DNA of 64,000 nucleotides, taken from Site-B1 sp963827785 (GTDB lineage Bacteria > Bacteroidota > Bacteroidia > Flavobacteriales > Flavobacteriaceae). Below are positions 35,751-45,555 of this stretch, piece by piece; positions within the stretch are counted from its first letter, which is position 1, and every line of letters begins with the position of its first letter. The stretch is taken from contig CAWHCT010000018.1 of NCBI GenBank assembly GCA_963827785.1, positions 62,001 to 126,000 on the forward strand, read 5' to 3'. The position numbers were made by a program, and so were the translations under genes. The notes beneath the pieces are model-generated. The model did not search any database. It was not told the origin of the DNA and worked only from the letters and a program-made list of their open reading frames with translations.

Positions 35751-37319
35751 TTAAGTTAAAATATAGTTTCCTGCCAGACTAGTAAATTCAATTTCTTGCT
35801 TTTTTATCCAGCTTGCATCTTTGTTCAGTTCTTTTGCTATTATGCCTGCAACTAAAGGAGTGGCCTCAATAGCTGCTCTGGCATCTAAGAACAATAATCG
35901 CACTCTTCTTGCCAGGACGTCTTCAACAGTCCTTGCCATTTCGTGTCTTATACTCCATATAACCTCGGCAACAGTATAATCATAATTTGGATGTATTTTT
36001 TCCGAATAGTTCTTATTTTCCTTTTGAAGTGCTTGAATTGCACGCATATCTGTTCCATAAATATATAAATGATTTTTTAATGTTGCTTTTTCTAAAATCA
36101 TATGCCCATGAATTTTCAGATCTTTAGTTTCAGATTTTTTATGAGGTAAACCATGAACTTCAAGAGCCTTATCTATTACGTCTTCTCCCATTTTCCTGTA
36201 TGTAGTCCATTTACCGCCAATGATACTAATTAGCTTACTTGTTGACACTAAGACTTTATGGCTACGGGAAACTTCTTTGGTCTTCGCATTTTTATCCTTT
36301 GGCGCGGCCAAAGGTCTTAAACCAGCAAAAACGGATAAGACTTCTTCTCTTGCCGGTTTTTTTATTAAATAGTTTTCCATTGTGCTCAAGATGAATTCAA
36401 TCTCACTTTCCAAAGCAACAGGTTCAAGATTATGTTCTTCAATAAGGGTGTCTGTAGTGCCTACAATAACTTTTTCACACCACGGAATTATGAACAAAAC
36501 CCTGCCATCAGATGTTTTTGGGATCATAATGGCCTTATCACTTTTCAAGAAAGATCTATCCAGGACTAAATGGATTCCCTGACTGGGAACTACTGATCGT
36601 TCGTGATCATTATCGTTTAAGGATAGGATATCATCTGTAAATATACCTGTAGCATTGATCACTATTTTTGATCTTACTTCAAATTTTCGTCCTGTTTCCT
36701 GATCTTCAACATAAACCCCATTAACCAAGTCATTAGTTTTTATCAAATTAACTACCTTCATATGGTTAATAGCTGTTCCGCCATGATCCAAAACTGTTTG
36801 CGCTAAATTTATTGCTAATCGGGAATCGTCAAACTGTCCATCATGATAAATGACTCCACTTGTGAGATTCTTTATTTTTAAGGTTGGTAGGTTTTTGATC
36901 GTTTCTTTTCTGTTGATCAATTTTGAACTACCTAAACTTAATCTTTTAGAAAGAAGATCATAGAGTTTTAATCCGATGGCATAATAATATCCTTTCCACC
37001 AATTGTAATTAGGAATTATGAACGTTAGATTACTAAATAAATGACTGGCATTGTTTGCAAGTATTCCTCTTTCTTCAAGAGCTTCAACAACAAGACCGAT
37101 GTTTCCTTGTGCCAAGTATCGTACGCCTCCATGAACCAGTTTAGTGCTTTTACTTGATGTTCCTTTTGCAAAATCTGATCCTTCAAAAAGTACAGTCTTA
37201 TATCCTCTGCTAATGGCATCTAATGCAACACCTAAACCACTGGCTCCACCACCAACAACAATAACATCCCATTCGTTTTCAGAATTGAGTTTTTCTATGA
37301 GCTCTTCTCTAATTATCAT
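35751..37319 (-). CDS. glpD: Aerobic glycerol-3-phosphate dehydrogenase (FAD)
   Basis: 522 residues. Oxidises glycerol-3-phosphate to DHAP, passing electrons to quinones at the inner membrane. The Rossmann FAD site VVGGGASGLGVALDA near residue 20, KGTSSKSTKLVHGGVRYL, and IGGKWTTYRKMGED near residue 385 are diagnostic. It is the first glycerol-specific gene of the operon, 10 bp upstream of glpK. Confidence 0.96.
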   Translation of the reverse strand: MIIREELIEKLNSENEWDVIVVGGGASGLGVALDAISRGYKTVLFEGSDFAKGTSSKSTKLVHGGVRYLAQGNIGLVVEALEERGILANNASHLFSNLTFIIPNYNWWKGYYYAIGLKLYDLLSKRLSLGSSKLINRKETIKNLPTLKIKNLTSGVIYHDGQFDDSRLAINLAQTVLDHGGTAINHMKVVNLIKTNDLVNGVYVEDQETGRKFEVRSKIVINATGIFTDDILSLNDNDHERSVVPSQGIHLVLDRSFLKSDKAIMIPKTSDGRVLFIIPWCEKVIVGTTDTLIEEHNLEPVALESEIEFILSTMENYLIKKPAREEVLSVFAGLRPLAAPKDKNAKTKEVSRSHKVLVSTSKLISIIGGKWTTYRKMGEDVIDKALEVHGLPHKKSETKDLKIHGHMILEKATLKNHLYIYGTDMRAIQALQKENKNYSEKIHPNYDYTVAEVIWSIRHEMARTVEDVLARRVRLLFLDARAAIEATPLVAGIIAKELNKDASWIKKQEIEFTSLAGNYILT

Positions 37320-37356
37320 TATTTAGTTTAGGACAGGATTCTTTTTGTTATAGGTT

Positions 37357-38682
37357 TTATTTCCGTGATGTTTTTTTCTTGAGTTTATGTCCGGCAATGG
37401 CATAGTATAAAATTATAGCATAGCAAGGCAGCAAAATCCAATAACTATTTGTTGAAGCAGTTGCTAAGGCATCAGACTCCATCAACCCATTGGCAATTAA
37501 TTCATGTTTGTTATTGTCTACCAATCTACCATATAAAGGAGGAATAATTGCCCCACCTGAGATGGCCATTATTAATAAAGCGGATGCTGTTTTTGTGAAT
37601 TTACCAAGACCATCTAAAGTCAGAGGCCAAACAGCAGGCCAAACCATAGCATTTGCAATACCAAGTGCTGCTACAAAAAGTACAGATGTAAATCCATTTG
37701 TAAGTAAAATGCAAATTGAGAAAACAATACCTAATAAAGCACTAACAATTAGGGCTTTTTTCTGGCTAATATATCTTGGAATTAAGAATACACCTATGGC
37801 ATAAGTGCCAACCATGGCCATTAAGGTAAACGTAGTGAAGAATTTGGCATCTTCTCCTGAAAATCCTAATGAGATTCCATAAGCAATTATCGTGTCACCT
37901 GCAATAACTTCTGCTCCTACATAGACAAAAAGTGTTAACACCCCTAACCACAAATGTGGAAATTGAAAAATACTTGATTTTGAGATTACTCCAGCTTTTG
38001 GCTCTTCAATTGGTTCAGCCTCAACATGAGGCAATGGTGCTTTTCTGATCAATAGCCCTAACAGAACCAAAACAACCGCCATAACAATATATGGGGTTAC
38101 AACACTGTCAGCCATTGTATCTAAAAGCTGTGTTTTTTCTTGAACAGATACAGTGGTTAACTTATCTTTAATATCATCAATTCCCGATAATAAAAGTGCA
38201 CCAAATATTAATGACCCTAATGCTCCTGCTACTTTGTTCGCAATGCCCATAATAGCAATTCGTTTCGCACCACTTTCAATAGGCCCTAGTATTGTTATAT
38301 AAGGATTTGCAGCTGTTTGCAAAATAGTCATCCCGGTACCTTGAATAAATATTCCAGTTAAAAACACCCAGTAAGTTCTGGCTCCGGCAGCTGGGATAAA
38401 AATTAAAGCACCTATCGCCATTACAATTAGACCAAGAGACATTCCTTTTCTGTAACCAATCTTTTTTAAGATATAAGATGCAGGAAGTGCCATTACAACA
38501 AATGAAATGTATGAAGCGGTTGCTACAAAATAGGATTGTGCCTCAGTTAATTCATTTATAGTTTTCATAAATGGAATCAAAGCTCCATTTATCCATGTAA
38601 CAAATCCGAAAATGAAGAATAATCCTGCGATTATTAAAATTGGAATAAGATTTTTGTTGTTTTTAATCGTTGGTTCCGACAT
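37357..38682 (-). CDS. Sugar MFS transporter, FucP/GluP family
   Basis: 441 residues with twelve hydrophobic segments. Family marks: LFFIFGFVTWINGALIPFMK near residue 18, MTILQTAANPYITILGP near 120, and GIANAMVWPAVWPLTLDGLG late in the protein. Members are H+- or Na+-coupled sugar symporters for fucose, glucose/galactose or N-acetylglucosamine; the substrate here is not determined. Only 37 bp separate it from glpD, so it probably leads the glycerol operon. The gene starts divergently from the TonB receptor at 38867. Confidence 0.88.
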   Translation of the reverse strand: MSEPTIKNNKNLIPILIIAGLFFIFGFVTWINGALIPFMKTINELTEAQSYFVATASYISFVVMALPASYILKKIGYRKGMSLGLIVMAIGALIFIPAAGARTYWVFLTGIFIQGTGMTILQTAANPYITILGPIESGAKRIAIMGIANKVAGALGSLIFGALLLSGIDDIKDKLTTVSVQEKTQLLDTMADSVVTPYIVMAVVLVLLGLLIRKAPLPHVEAEPIEEPKAGVISKSSIFQFPHLWLGVLTLFVYVGAEVIAGDTIIAYGISLGFSGEDAKFFTTFTLMAMVGTYAIGVFLIPRYISQKKALIVSALLGIVFSICILLTNGFTSVLFVAALGIANAMVWPAVWPLTLDGLGKFTKTASALLIMAISGGAIIPPLYGRLVDNNKHELIANGLMESDALATASTNSYWILLPCYAIILYYAIAGHKLKKKTSRK

Positions 38683-38866
38683 GGCTTATGAATTAATTTC
38701 AGTTGAAATATATAAATAATAAAGAACTTTTTCATTAATTGATTTTTAAAAGGAATGGATTACAACATCCTTAAATAAATTATATTGTTAAATATTTAGA
38801 ATAATTCCAAATAATAAATAATTTATAGCAGTAATTCATAAATTAGCCTGCCTGTAAACCAGCTAT

Positions 38867-40684
38867 ATGATTAAGAAAGCTTCATTATTGCTATTTCTTT
38901 TAGTGGGTGCCTTAACATTCTGTCAAAAGGACAATTTACCCGAAGAATTAGATGAGGTTATTATAACTTCAAACAGAATTGACATACCCTTTTCTGAAAA
39001 TTCAAGAACAATTACTGTTATTACAGCTCAAGATATCCAAACTAGCGGAGTAACAAATGTGACCGATCTATTGCAGCAATATGCAGGAATAGATATCAGG
39101 CGCCGAGGCACAACCGGAATGCAATCCGATCTATATATTCGAGGTGGAAGTTTTGATCAGACACTTTTGCTTATTGATGGTATTAAGGTTGAGGATTCAC
39201 AAACAGGTCATCACACCATGAATATGGCATTACCTATAGAAGTTATCGAACGCATTGAAATAATAAAAGGCCCTGCAGCAAGAATTTTTGGGCAAAATGC
39301 ATTTACAGGAGCCATCAACATTATAACGAAAAAAAACGGAGATAATGTAAATGCTTTGGGATACCAGCTTGGTTCATTTGGACAGCAAAATGCTGAAGGA
39401 ACCTTAGGCAAAGATTTTAAGAATAGCTCATTAATAGGTCATGCATCTGCAAATACTTCTGATGGTTATAGGTACAATACTGATTTTCAAAATCAGAATT
39501 ATTTTATAAAAGGCAGCATCAATAAAAGCACAAATCCAATAGACTTAATAGCCTATTTTACTGAACGAAAATTTGGTGCTAACGGATTTTATGCATCACC
39601 TTCAGCAATCAATCAATATGAAGAAACCCAGACCAGTTTAATAGGTATTTCAACTTCTTACAAAACAGGAAAGTTTAAAATAAAGCCAAGGATATACTGG
39701 AGACGTAATCAGGACATGTATGTTTTTGTTCGAGAAAACCCTTCTATTTACAGAAACCTTCATATTACGAATAAGGTTGGAGCAGAAATAAATACTTCGT
39801 ATGAATCAAAACTGGGGATAACAGGATTTGGAATAGATGTAGCTAAAGTTTATTTAAGGAGTAATAATTTGGGTGATCGGGAGCGAGAAATGATAAATGT
39901 TTTTCTGGAACACAAATTTAAAATACTGGATGATAAAATGGATATTACTCCCGGTATTGCGGTCAATTATTTTTCAGATTTTAAATTTCATGCGTTCCCT
40001 GGAATTGATCTAGGATATGAAATTAATGACAAGATCAAAGTTTATGGTAATTTAGGGTATACCTACAGGATTCCAACATATACCGATTTATTTTATAGCG
40101 ATCCCACCACACTTGGCAATAAAAACTTAGATCCTGAGGAAGCCATTTCACAAGAGTTAGGGTTAAAGTATTTCGGGTCTAGTTTAAATGCATCGTTTGC
40201 TTTTTTTAACAGGGATTCAAGTAATTTGATCGATTATGTCAAAGAGAATGAAGATGATCTTTGGCAAGCAACCAATATTAGAAAATTAAGCACTATTGGA
40301 TTTGAATTAAACGGGTCTTACAATTTTAGTATTAGTGGTTTTGATCAGAAAATAAATTTGGGATACACCTTTATTGAAGATGAAGTCAAGGAACTGGATG
40401 TCAATTTTTCCAGGTACTCGATCAATTCTTTAAGGCATCACTTAACGGTTACACTAAAATCTCAATTCATTAAAAACCTGTTTCAAAGTATAACATTAAA
40501 ACATGCCGAAAGGACGTCAGGTGACAGTTATACGGTGGTGGATGCCAGTGCAACTCTTCAAATTGTTAGTTTGGAAATATCGGCAATAGCAAACAATATA
40601 TTTAATACAGAGTACACAGAAACAAACTTAGTTCCTATGCCAAAAGGTAATCTTCTATTCGGATTAAAATACAGATTTAAGTAG
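38867..40684 (+). CDS. TonB-dependent receptor, BtuB-like
   Basis: 605 residues: signal peptide (LLLFLLVGALTFCQ), a TonB-box-like EELDEVIITSNR, plug domain (DLLQQYAGIDIRRRG, DLYIRGGSFDQTLLLIDG, EIIKGPAARIFGQNAFTGAINI) and a barrel ending in LLFGLKYRFK. It is shorter than SusC receptors and lacks an N-terminal carboxypeptidase-like domain, so it resembles vitamin/siderophore receptors. The 183-bp upstream gap shows no cobalamin riboswitch, leaving the ligand open. Confidence 0.9.
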   Translation: MIKKASLLLFLLVGALTFCQKDNLPEELDEVIITSNRIDIPFSENSRTITVITAQDIQTSGVTNVTDLLQQYAGIDIRRRGTTGMQSDLYIRGGSFDQTLLLIDGIKVEDSQTGHHTMNMALPIEVIERIEIIKGPAARIFGQNAFTGAINIITKKNGDNVNALGYQLGSFGQQNAEGTLGKDFKNSSLIGHASANTSDGYRYNTDFQNQNYFIKGSINKSTNPIDLIAYFTERKFGANGFYASPSAINQYEETQTSLIGISTSYKTGKFKIKPRIYWRRNQDMYVFVRENPSIYRNLHITNKVGAEINTSYESKLGITGFGIDVAKVYLRSNNLGDREREMINVFLEHKFKILDDKMDITPGIAVNYFSDFKFHAFPGIDLGYEINDKIKVYGNLGYTYRIPTYTDLFYSDPTTLGNKNLDPEEAISQELGLKYFGSSLNASFAFFNRDSSNLIDYVKENEDDLWQATNIRKLSTIGFELNGSYNFSISGFDQKINLGYTFIEDEVKELDVNFSRYSINSLRHHLTVTLKSQFIKNLFQSITLKHAERTSGDSYTVVDASATLQIVSLEISAIANNIFNTEYTETNLVPMPKGNLLFGLKYRFK

Positions 40685-40747
40685 TTTTTAATTTTTCTGT
40701 TAAACTTCTTCGGGTTATTGATTTATATTTATATCAAATTCTTTTAT

Positions 40748-41716
40748 ATGTATCGTTTTCAATCAGCTTTGTTCTTAATATTATTTGCCTTTATATCGAA
40801 TCTACATGCACAACAAGACCCTAAAATATTTGATAAATTCGACTCGCAATTCATTGAAATTGACGGATATAAAATAAATATTGAGGTAAAAGGTGAGGGA
40901 GAACCAATTTTCTTTTTACCTGGTGGTCCGGGTAATTCTCATGATTATATGCAAGGGAATTTTGGTCAATATTTCAAATCAAATACAGTCGTGTTTTTTG
41001 ATTGGCTCGGCAGAGGAAAAAGTGATGATGCCAAGGATGTTTCCGAATATTCAGTTGAATATGATGTTGATTTGATTGAGAAACTTAGACTTAAGTTAAA
41101 GTTCAATAAAATTTCACTAGTTGGCCATTCTTATGGAACAATTCCCGCTCAAGCATATGCTATTAAATATCCGGACAATGTAGATAAGATGGTTTTAATA
41201 AATGGGTTTCATAGTGGTGCCATGTGGCAGGCTAACTGCGATAGCTATAACCATTATGCAAAAACACATTTCCCTGAAAAATGGAAGGAGGTAGATTCAT
41301 TGAGGGCTTTGGCGTATCTCTCAAGTGAAGAACCTCTAAAATCAATTTATGGTAATTTTCCAACCAAGTATATTTATTATCATAATACCAAATTGACACA
41401 GAATATGCCTAAAACTGAATATAGGGGTTTTAGTAATGATGTTTATGTTGCTATTCTGGGCAAAGATGCAGATTTTGATGTAAGCGGAAGCATGATAAAT
41501 CAGGATTACAGAAGACAACTTAAGAATGTAAAGGCAAAAACTTTAGTTGTTGCCGGAAGATATGATGGCGTATCAACACCTGAGTTTGCAGTGCAATATA
41601 AATTGTTTATGCCACAGGCAAAATTTGTAATGTTTGAACAAAGCGGTCATAATCCATATTTGGAAGAACCTGAAAAATTCTTTGCCCTTTTTGAAGATTT
41701 TATGGGTATAGATTAA
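40748..41716 (+). CDS. Exported alpha/beta hydrolase, prolyl-iminopeptidase-like
   Basis: 322 residues from the ATG at 40748, which I prefer over the ATG 30 bp upstream because it places a proper signal peptide (SALFLILFAFISNLHAQ) at the N-terminus. Alpha/beta-hydrolase triad: nucleophile in LVGHSYGTIPAQ, acid in VAGRYDGVSTP, histidine in SGHNPYLEEP; oxyanion-type FLPGGPGNSHDY also present. The family includes prolyl aminopeptidases and lipases, so exact substrate is unknown. Probably periplasmic. Confidence 0.85.
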   Translation: MYRFQSALFLILFAFISNLHAQQDPKIFDKFDSQFIEIDGYKINIEVKGEGEPIFFLPGGPGNSHDYMQGNFGQYFKSNTVVFFDWLGRGKSDDAKDVSEYSVEYDVDLIEKLRLKLKFNKISLVGHSYGTIPAQAYAIKYPDNVDKMVLINGFHSGAMWQANCDSYNHYAKTHFPEKWKEVDSLRALAYLSSEEPLKSIYGNFPTKYIYYHNTKLTQNMPKTEYRGFSNDVYVAILGKDADFDVSGSMINQDYRRQLKNVKAKTLVVAGRYDGVSTPEFAVQYKLFMPQAKFVMFEQSGHNPYLEEPEKFFALFEDFMGID

Positions 41717-41790
41717 TGTTCTTATTAAAACTCAACAGTAAAAATCTCATCTTGTTTTATTAACTTTGATTTCCTCTAAAATTTAGATAA

Positions 41791-42660
41791 TTGAAACTCA
41801 ATCTTCAAAATGTTCCTCGGGTAAAGAAAATCAGTAAGGAGGATTTTATCAAGCTCTATTTTAAACCACAAAAGCCGGTGGTTATTGAGTCTCTTATTGA
41901 AGATTGGCCGGCCTATTCAAAATGGAATTTTGATTACATAAAGGAAGTTGCCGGAGACAAAACAGTCCCTTTATATGATGATCGTCCGGTAGATTATAAT
42001 GATGGATTCAATGAAGCTCATGCCAAAATGCAGATGAGCGAATATATCGATCTGCTTAAAAGGGAACCAACAAAATACAGGATCTTTCTTTGGAATATTT
42101 TAAAAGAAGTTCCAGTCCTTCAAAAGGATTTTAAGTACCCTGATCTTGGTTTGAAACTTATGAAAGGGTTGCCAATGTTGTTTTTTGGAGGAAAGAACTC
42201 CCATACATTTATGCATTATGACATTGATCTGGCTAATATTTTTCATTTTCATTTTGAAGGTAAAAAGCAATGCATTTTGTTTGATCAGGAGCAAAGCAAA
42301 TATTTATATAAAATTCCGCATTCTCTTATTCCCAGAGAGGATATCGATTTTTCGAATCCCGATTTTGAAAAATGGCCGGCATTAAAGCATGCAAGGGGAT
42401 ATATTGCTGAGCTTAACCATGGCGATGTTTTGTACATGCCGGAAGGATATTGGCATTACATGAAGTATATAACTCCGGGATTTTCTATGAGCTTAAGGGC
42501 TATTGCTCGAAATCCAATAAATTTAGGAAAAGCGATCTACAATGTTTTTGTCATGCGAAATTTTGATAATGCCATGAGACGCATTCAAGGTCAGAAATGG
42601 ATAGACTGGAAAAATAAACAAGCTATTTTAAGGACAAATAAATATAATGGGATCACTTAA
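41791..42660 (+). CDS. Cupin-like / JmjC-fold protein
   Basis: 289 residues beginning at TTG; no better ATG fits the family N-terminus VKKISKEDFIKLYF. The Cupin_8/JmjC fold is shown by PVVIESLIEDWPAYSKW, the iron ligands H-x-D in THFMHYD-like segment TFMHYDIDLAN, and the distal histidine region LYMPEGYWHYM. Such proteins are Fe(II)/2-oxoglutarate hydroxylases of proteins or tRNA in several lineages; the target here is unknown. Its 3' end overlaps the convergent recX gene by 8 bp. Confidence 0.82.
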   Translation: MKLNLQNVPRVKKISKEDFIKLYFKPQKPVVIESLIEDWPAYSKWNFDYIKEVAGDKTVPLYDDRPVDYNDGFNEAHAKMQMSEYIDLLKREPTKYRIFLWNILKEVPVLQKDFKYPDLGLKLMKGLPMLFFGGKNSHTFMHYDIDLANIFHFHFEGKKQCILFDQEQSKYLYKIPHSLIPREDIDFSNPDFEKWPALKHARGYIAELNHGDVLYMPEGYWHYMKYITPGFSMSLRAIARNPINLGKAIYNVFVMRNFDNAMRRIQGQKWIDWKNKQAILRTNKYNGIT

Positions 42661-43126
42661 AAAGCTCGTTTACCTTATCATATATCAAATGACTTTCCCA
42701 GCCTCTGTAAAGCAAATAATCAATTAATTTTTTCTTCTTTTTGTTCTTGTTTGATTCCGTAATTGATTGGTATTTTTTATCTGCGAGTTCGTGGAAGGTA
42801 TTTAAATAATCAGTATCGGAAATTTCTTTTAAAGCAGTATCGATATTGTATTTGGATATCCCTTTATATTTTAATTCTCTGATAATACGTTGTCTCCCCC
42901 ATTTTTTTATCCTGAATTTACCTCTTGCAAAAGCTTTTGCAAATCGTTCTTCATTTAAGAAATCGCGTTCTAACAAATGCAGAATTATCTTTTCTTTTGC
43001 TTCAGGGATCATTCTCATTTCATTTAGCTTAATCTCTACTTCTTTATGACAACGCTCTCGATAAACGCAATAGTTTTCCAGTTTTATAAGTGCCTCATCT
43101 ACAGTATGTATCAATTTATTGTGCAT
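42653..43126 (-). CDS. recX: Regulatory protein RecX
   Basis: 157 residues, modulator of RecA filaments. Three-helix repeats are recognisable: LENYCVYRERCHKEVEIKL, FLNEERFAKAFARGKFRIKKWG and RIIRELKYKGIS. The strongly basic character and the length are typical. Divergent from the T9SS protein gene at 43215. Confidence 0.92.
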   Translation of the reverse strand: MHNKLIHTVDEALIKLENYCVYRERCHKEVEIKLNEMRMIPEAKEKIILHLLERDFLNEERFAKAFARGKFRIKKWGRQRIIRELKYKGISKYNIDTALKEISDTDYLNTFHELADKKYQSITESNKNKKKKKLIDYLLYRGWESHLIYDKVNELFK

Positions 43127-43214
43127 TCATCGAAAATAATACAAATTTAAATCTTTAGCCTTTATATTTATGTAATTAATTATTTAGGATCTCATATCAA
43201 TAAACAATTAATCT

Positions 43215-43758
43215 ATGAAAACTATTGCCCTCAACAATAAAAACCTGTTACTGGTCGTAACATTTTTATGCTCGACTTTTTTGGCTTTTCACAAACATTT
43301 TATAATTTGCAATTTCCGAAACTGGAACTCAAATCCAAGGAGGAGATTTCGATGTGTACGCTCAAGTTTATGAAGCGGGAGTTACGGATTTAGATAATGT
43401 AGCACCAGGACCCGGAATTTCTGCATGGATTGGGTTTAGTTCGACAAATACTAATCCAAATACTTGGACGGATTGGATTCCTGCAAATTATAATGTAGAT
43501 GCTGGAAATAATGATGAATTTGTAGCAAACATAGGTCCTTCTATACCATTTACGGAATTATTATTACGCAAGTATTTTCAGTACAATGCAGATCCTTATG
43601 TTTATGGCGGAATTATGGCAGATGGAACAGCGGGAGGTGCTTGGGATGGTGTAACTTATATTTCTGGTGTTTTGACAATTACATGTCCTTCAACAACTAC
43701 TTGGGATGGCATGAATTGGAATCCTGGATTACCAGATAGCACGACACGGCAATCATAA
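43215..43758 (+). CDS. T9SS surface protein C, N-terminal part (one base missing)
   Basis: From the ATG at 43215 a signal peptide (NLLLVVTFLCSTF) starts in one frame and continues as GFSQTFYNLQFPETGTQ after restoring one T in the run at 43277-43282. The rest (YAQVYEAGVTDLDN, WIGFSSTNTNPNTWTDW, TTTWDGMNWNPGLPDSTT) is an exported domain often found in flavobacterial surface proteins, ending in the xTWDGxxWNPGxPD motif that normally leads into a VNDxVTV beta-helix stretch. Translation stops at 43756 because of another shift. Confidence 0.68.
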
Positions 43759-44490
43759 TGCAATTATAATATCTATCGGAGCAATGGTGAAGACAGTTTT
43801 GAGTGTTGTAGCTTAATTGTAAATGATACTTTAATATAAGAGGATGATTTTATAAAGGTCAAAATGATATTACATAAACAATGGTAATTTGTCTTATTAC
43901 AACGAGGGCTCAGTTAGTTCAACGTGAATGATAATGCCACATGTTACAGGAATGCGCTACAGTTGAGAAAACATAACAGCTCCCTATTATGTAACTGGTA
44001 TGAATATACCTATTGGAGTTCACCGGTTTCAGATGAAACTATTGGAAACGGCTTAACGAATCAGATCCAGATAGACGTTTTTGGTTTGATGCAGATAATT
44101 TTGTAGATGCTTAATCCGAGAACTAATAATGATAATAGCTTAATGTTCCGGAGATCAAGATGATATTGATGATAATGGAGATGATTGGCAGATATGCACC
44201 TGCATACGGATATATGACTCCTGGAGTGGGTTATGCTGCACACACTCTGAAGATTATTTCATAGCTCCTCCGGTCCTCCAACAGACCCTCCATACCGATT
44301 TAAATATATTTTGAAGGGACATTTAATAATGGAATAATTCCAGTTCCTGTTGTAAGAAATGATATCGAAATAACTGATGACCTTAATTGGAATTTAATCG
44401 GAAACCCATATCCTTCAGCAATTGATGTCGATTTGTTTTTTACTGAAAATAATTTTGATGCGTCAACAAATCCAAACGGAACATTAACTG
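43759..44490 (+). pseudogene. T9SS surface protein C, frame-scrambled middle
   Basis: All expected blocks are recognisable but spread over the three frames: SLIVNDT, GNLSYYNEGS, VNDNAT, YEYTYWSSPVSDETIGNGLT, then SDPDRRFWFDADNFVD, YRFKYI and IPVPVVRNDIEITDDLNWNL. At least six one-base changes are needed to read through. The YWSSPVS and LIGNPYPSAIDV motifs tie it to proteins A and B. No transposon or recombination scar is seen, and the codons between shifts are intact, so sequencing error is a serious alternative to gene decay. Confidence 0.6.
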
Positions 44491-44778
44491 GTGCAGTTTA
44501 CTTATGGTCTCAAAATACTCCTCCTGCTGGAACATAATAATGGAAATGAAAATCAGAATTTTGCTACTTCTGATTATGCAATAATCAACGGAATTGGAGA
44601 AATTCCTGCAGCAAGAACAGGTGAGGAGATGATTATATTCATTCCAAGTAGATATATTCCTTCAGGACAAGGATTTTTTGTTGCTTATACAGATTCAATA
44701 CCAAATTCCACGGGCAATGTAATATTTAATAATTCCATGAGGGTAACAGGAAATAATGATCAATTCTTCAGGACTTAA
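44491..44778 (+). CDS. T9SS surface protein C, pre-sorting module piece
   Basis: The frame gives NFATSDYAIINGIGEIPAA, IPSRYIPSGQGFFVAYTD and VIFNNSMRV, the SGQGFFV-type module that precedes the C-terminal sorting domain in flavobacterial surface proteins (compare FIPVGQGFFVEV in protein A). It runs into a stop at 44776 through a one-base shift; the next frame resumes with NKFALEI-like KFALEINH 20-30 bp later. Not an independent gene. Confidence 0.62.
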   Translation: MQFTYGLKILLLLEHNNGNENQNFATSDYAIINGIGEIPAARTGEEMIIFIPSRYIPSGQGFFVAYTDSIPNSTGNVIFNNSMRVTGNNDQFFRT

Positions 44779-44799
44779 TGAGTTCAGAAGAAAATAAGT

Positions 44800-45492
44800 T
44801 TGCACTTGAAATTAACCACAGATAATGGTATTTTTAATCAGATGTTGGTTGGTTATGCAGAAGGAGCAACAAATTTAAAGGATGAAATGTATTATGATGC
44901 ACCAAGAAATCTGTCATCAGGAGCTGCAGCAATTATATATTCTGTAATCGAAGATAGTTCAAGAAAATTTGCAATTCAGGGAAGAGATATTAACAGCATG
45001 AATGTTAATGATATTATTCCTATAGGTGTAAAAAGCACTATAAATTCTGAGTTAGAATTTAATATTGCCATTGCTGAATTAGAAGGTGAATTTATGAATA
45101 CTAATGCTATTTATTTAAGGGATAATCTTTTAAATATTGAGCACAATTTATCTGATTCAGGGTATACATTTTCATCAGAAGCAGGAGAATATAATTCCAG
45201 GTTTGAGATATTTTTCTCAGGAACTCTTTCTGTTGATGATTTGAATTTAGAATCAGAAGAATTGGTGATTTCAAATAATGGAGAAAATAACATTGAAATT
45301 TCTACCAAAGGGAAATCTCAAATTTCCAATGTTAAAATTTATGACCTGCTGGGCAGAGAACTTTTTGATATTGAAAGTAATAATAATACATTGGTAAATC
45401 TTAATACTTCTTCATTAAGTACTTCAGTTTTTATTCTTAATGTTACAACGGCTGACAGGAAGAAACTAATCAAGAAGTTTTTAAATAATTAG
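44800..45492 (+). CDS. T9SS surface protein C, C-terminal sorting part
   Basis: 230 residues: LTTDNGIFNQMLVGYAEGAT, FAIQGRDINSMNVNDIIPIG, IYLRDNLLNIEHNLSDSGYTF and then the T9SS type A tail (SNVKIYDLLGRELFDI, LNTSSLSTSVFILNV, KKLIKKFLNN). This sorting domain belongs to the same broad family as in proteins A and B but is clearly divergent, so protein C is an older paralog rather than part of the 5-17 kb duplication. It is followed by a strong terminator. Confidence 0.78.
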   Translation: MHLKLTTDNGIFNQMLVGYAEGATNLKDEMYYDAPRNLSSGAAAIIYSVIEDSSRKFAIQGRDINSMNVNDIIPIGVKSTINSELEFNIAIAELEGEFMNTNAIYLRDNLLNIEHNLSDSGYTFSSEAGEYNSRFEIFFSGTLSVDDLNLESEELVISNNGENNIEISTKGKSQISNVKIYDLLGRELFDIESNNNTLVNLNTSSLSTSVFILNVTTADRKKLIKKFLNN

Positions 45493-45507
45493 TATAAATA
45501 CTTAAAA

Positions 45508-45554
45508 TAAAAAAGCCTTTACTATTCCAAAATTTCGGAAGTAAAGGCTTTTTA
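45508..45554. terminator. Bidirectional terminator between gene C and RNase G
   Basis: GCCTTTACT (45515-45523) pairs with AGTAAAGGC (45540-45548), flanked by A and T runs on both sides, serving both convergent genes. Confidence 0.82.
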
Positions 45555-45555
45555 G

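Noticed and set aside
36382..36582. Plus-strand 66-codon frame inside glpD
   Set aside because: Lies entirely within the well-conserved glpD gene on the opposite strand.
38683..38866. Possible cobalamin riboswitch upstream of the BtuB-like receptor
   Set aside because: The gap is AT-rich with no B12-box-like sequence or stable structure that I can see.
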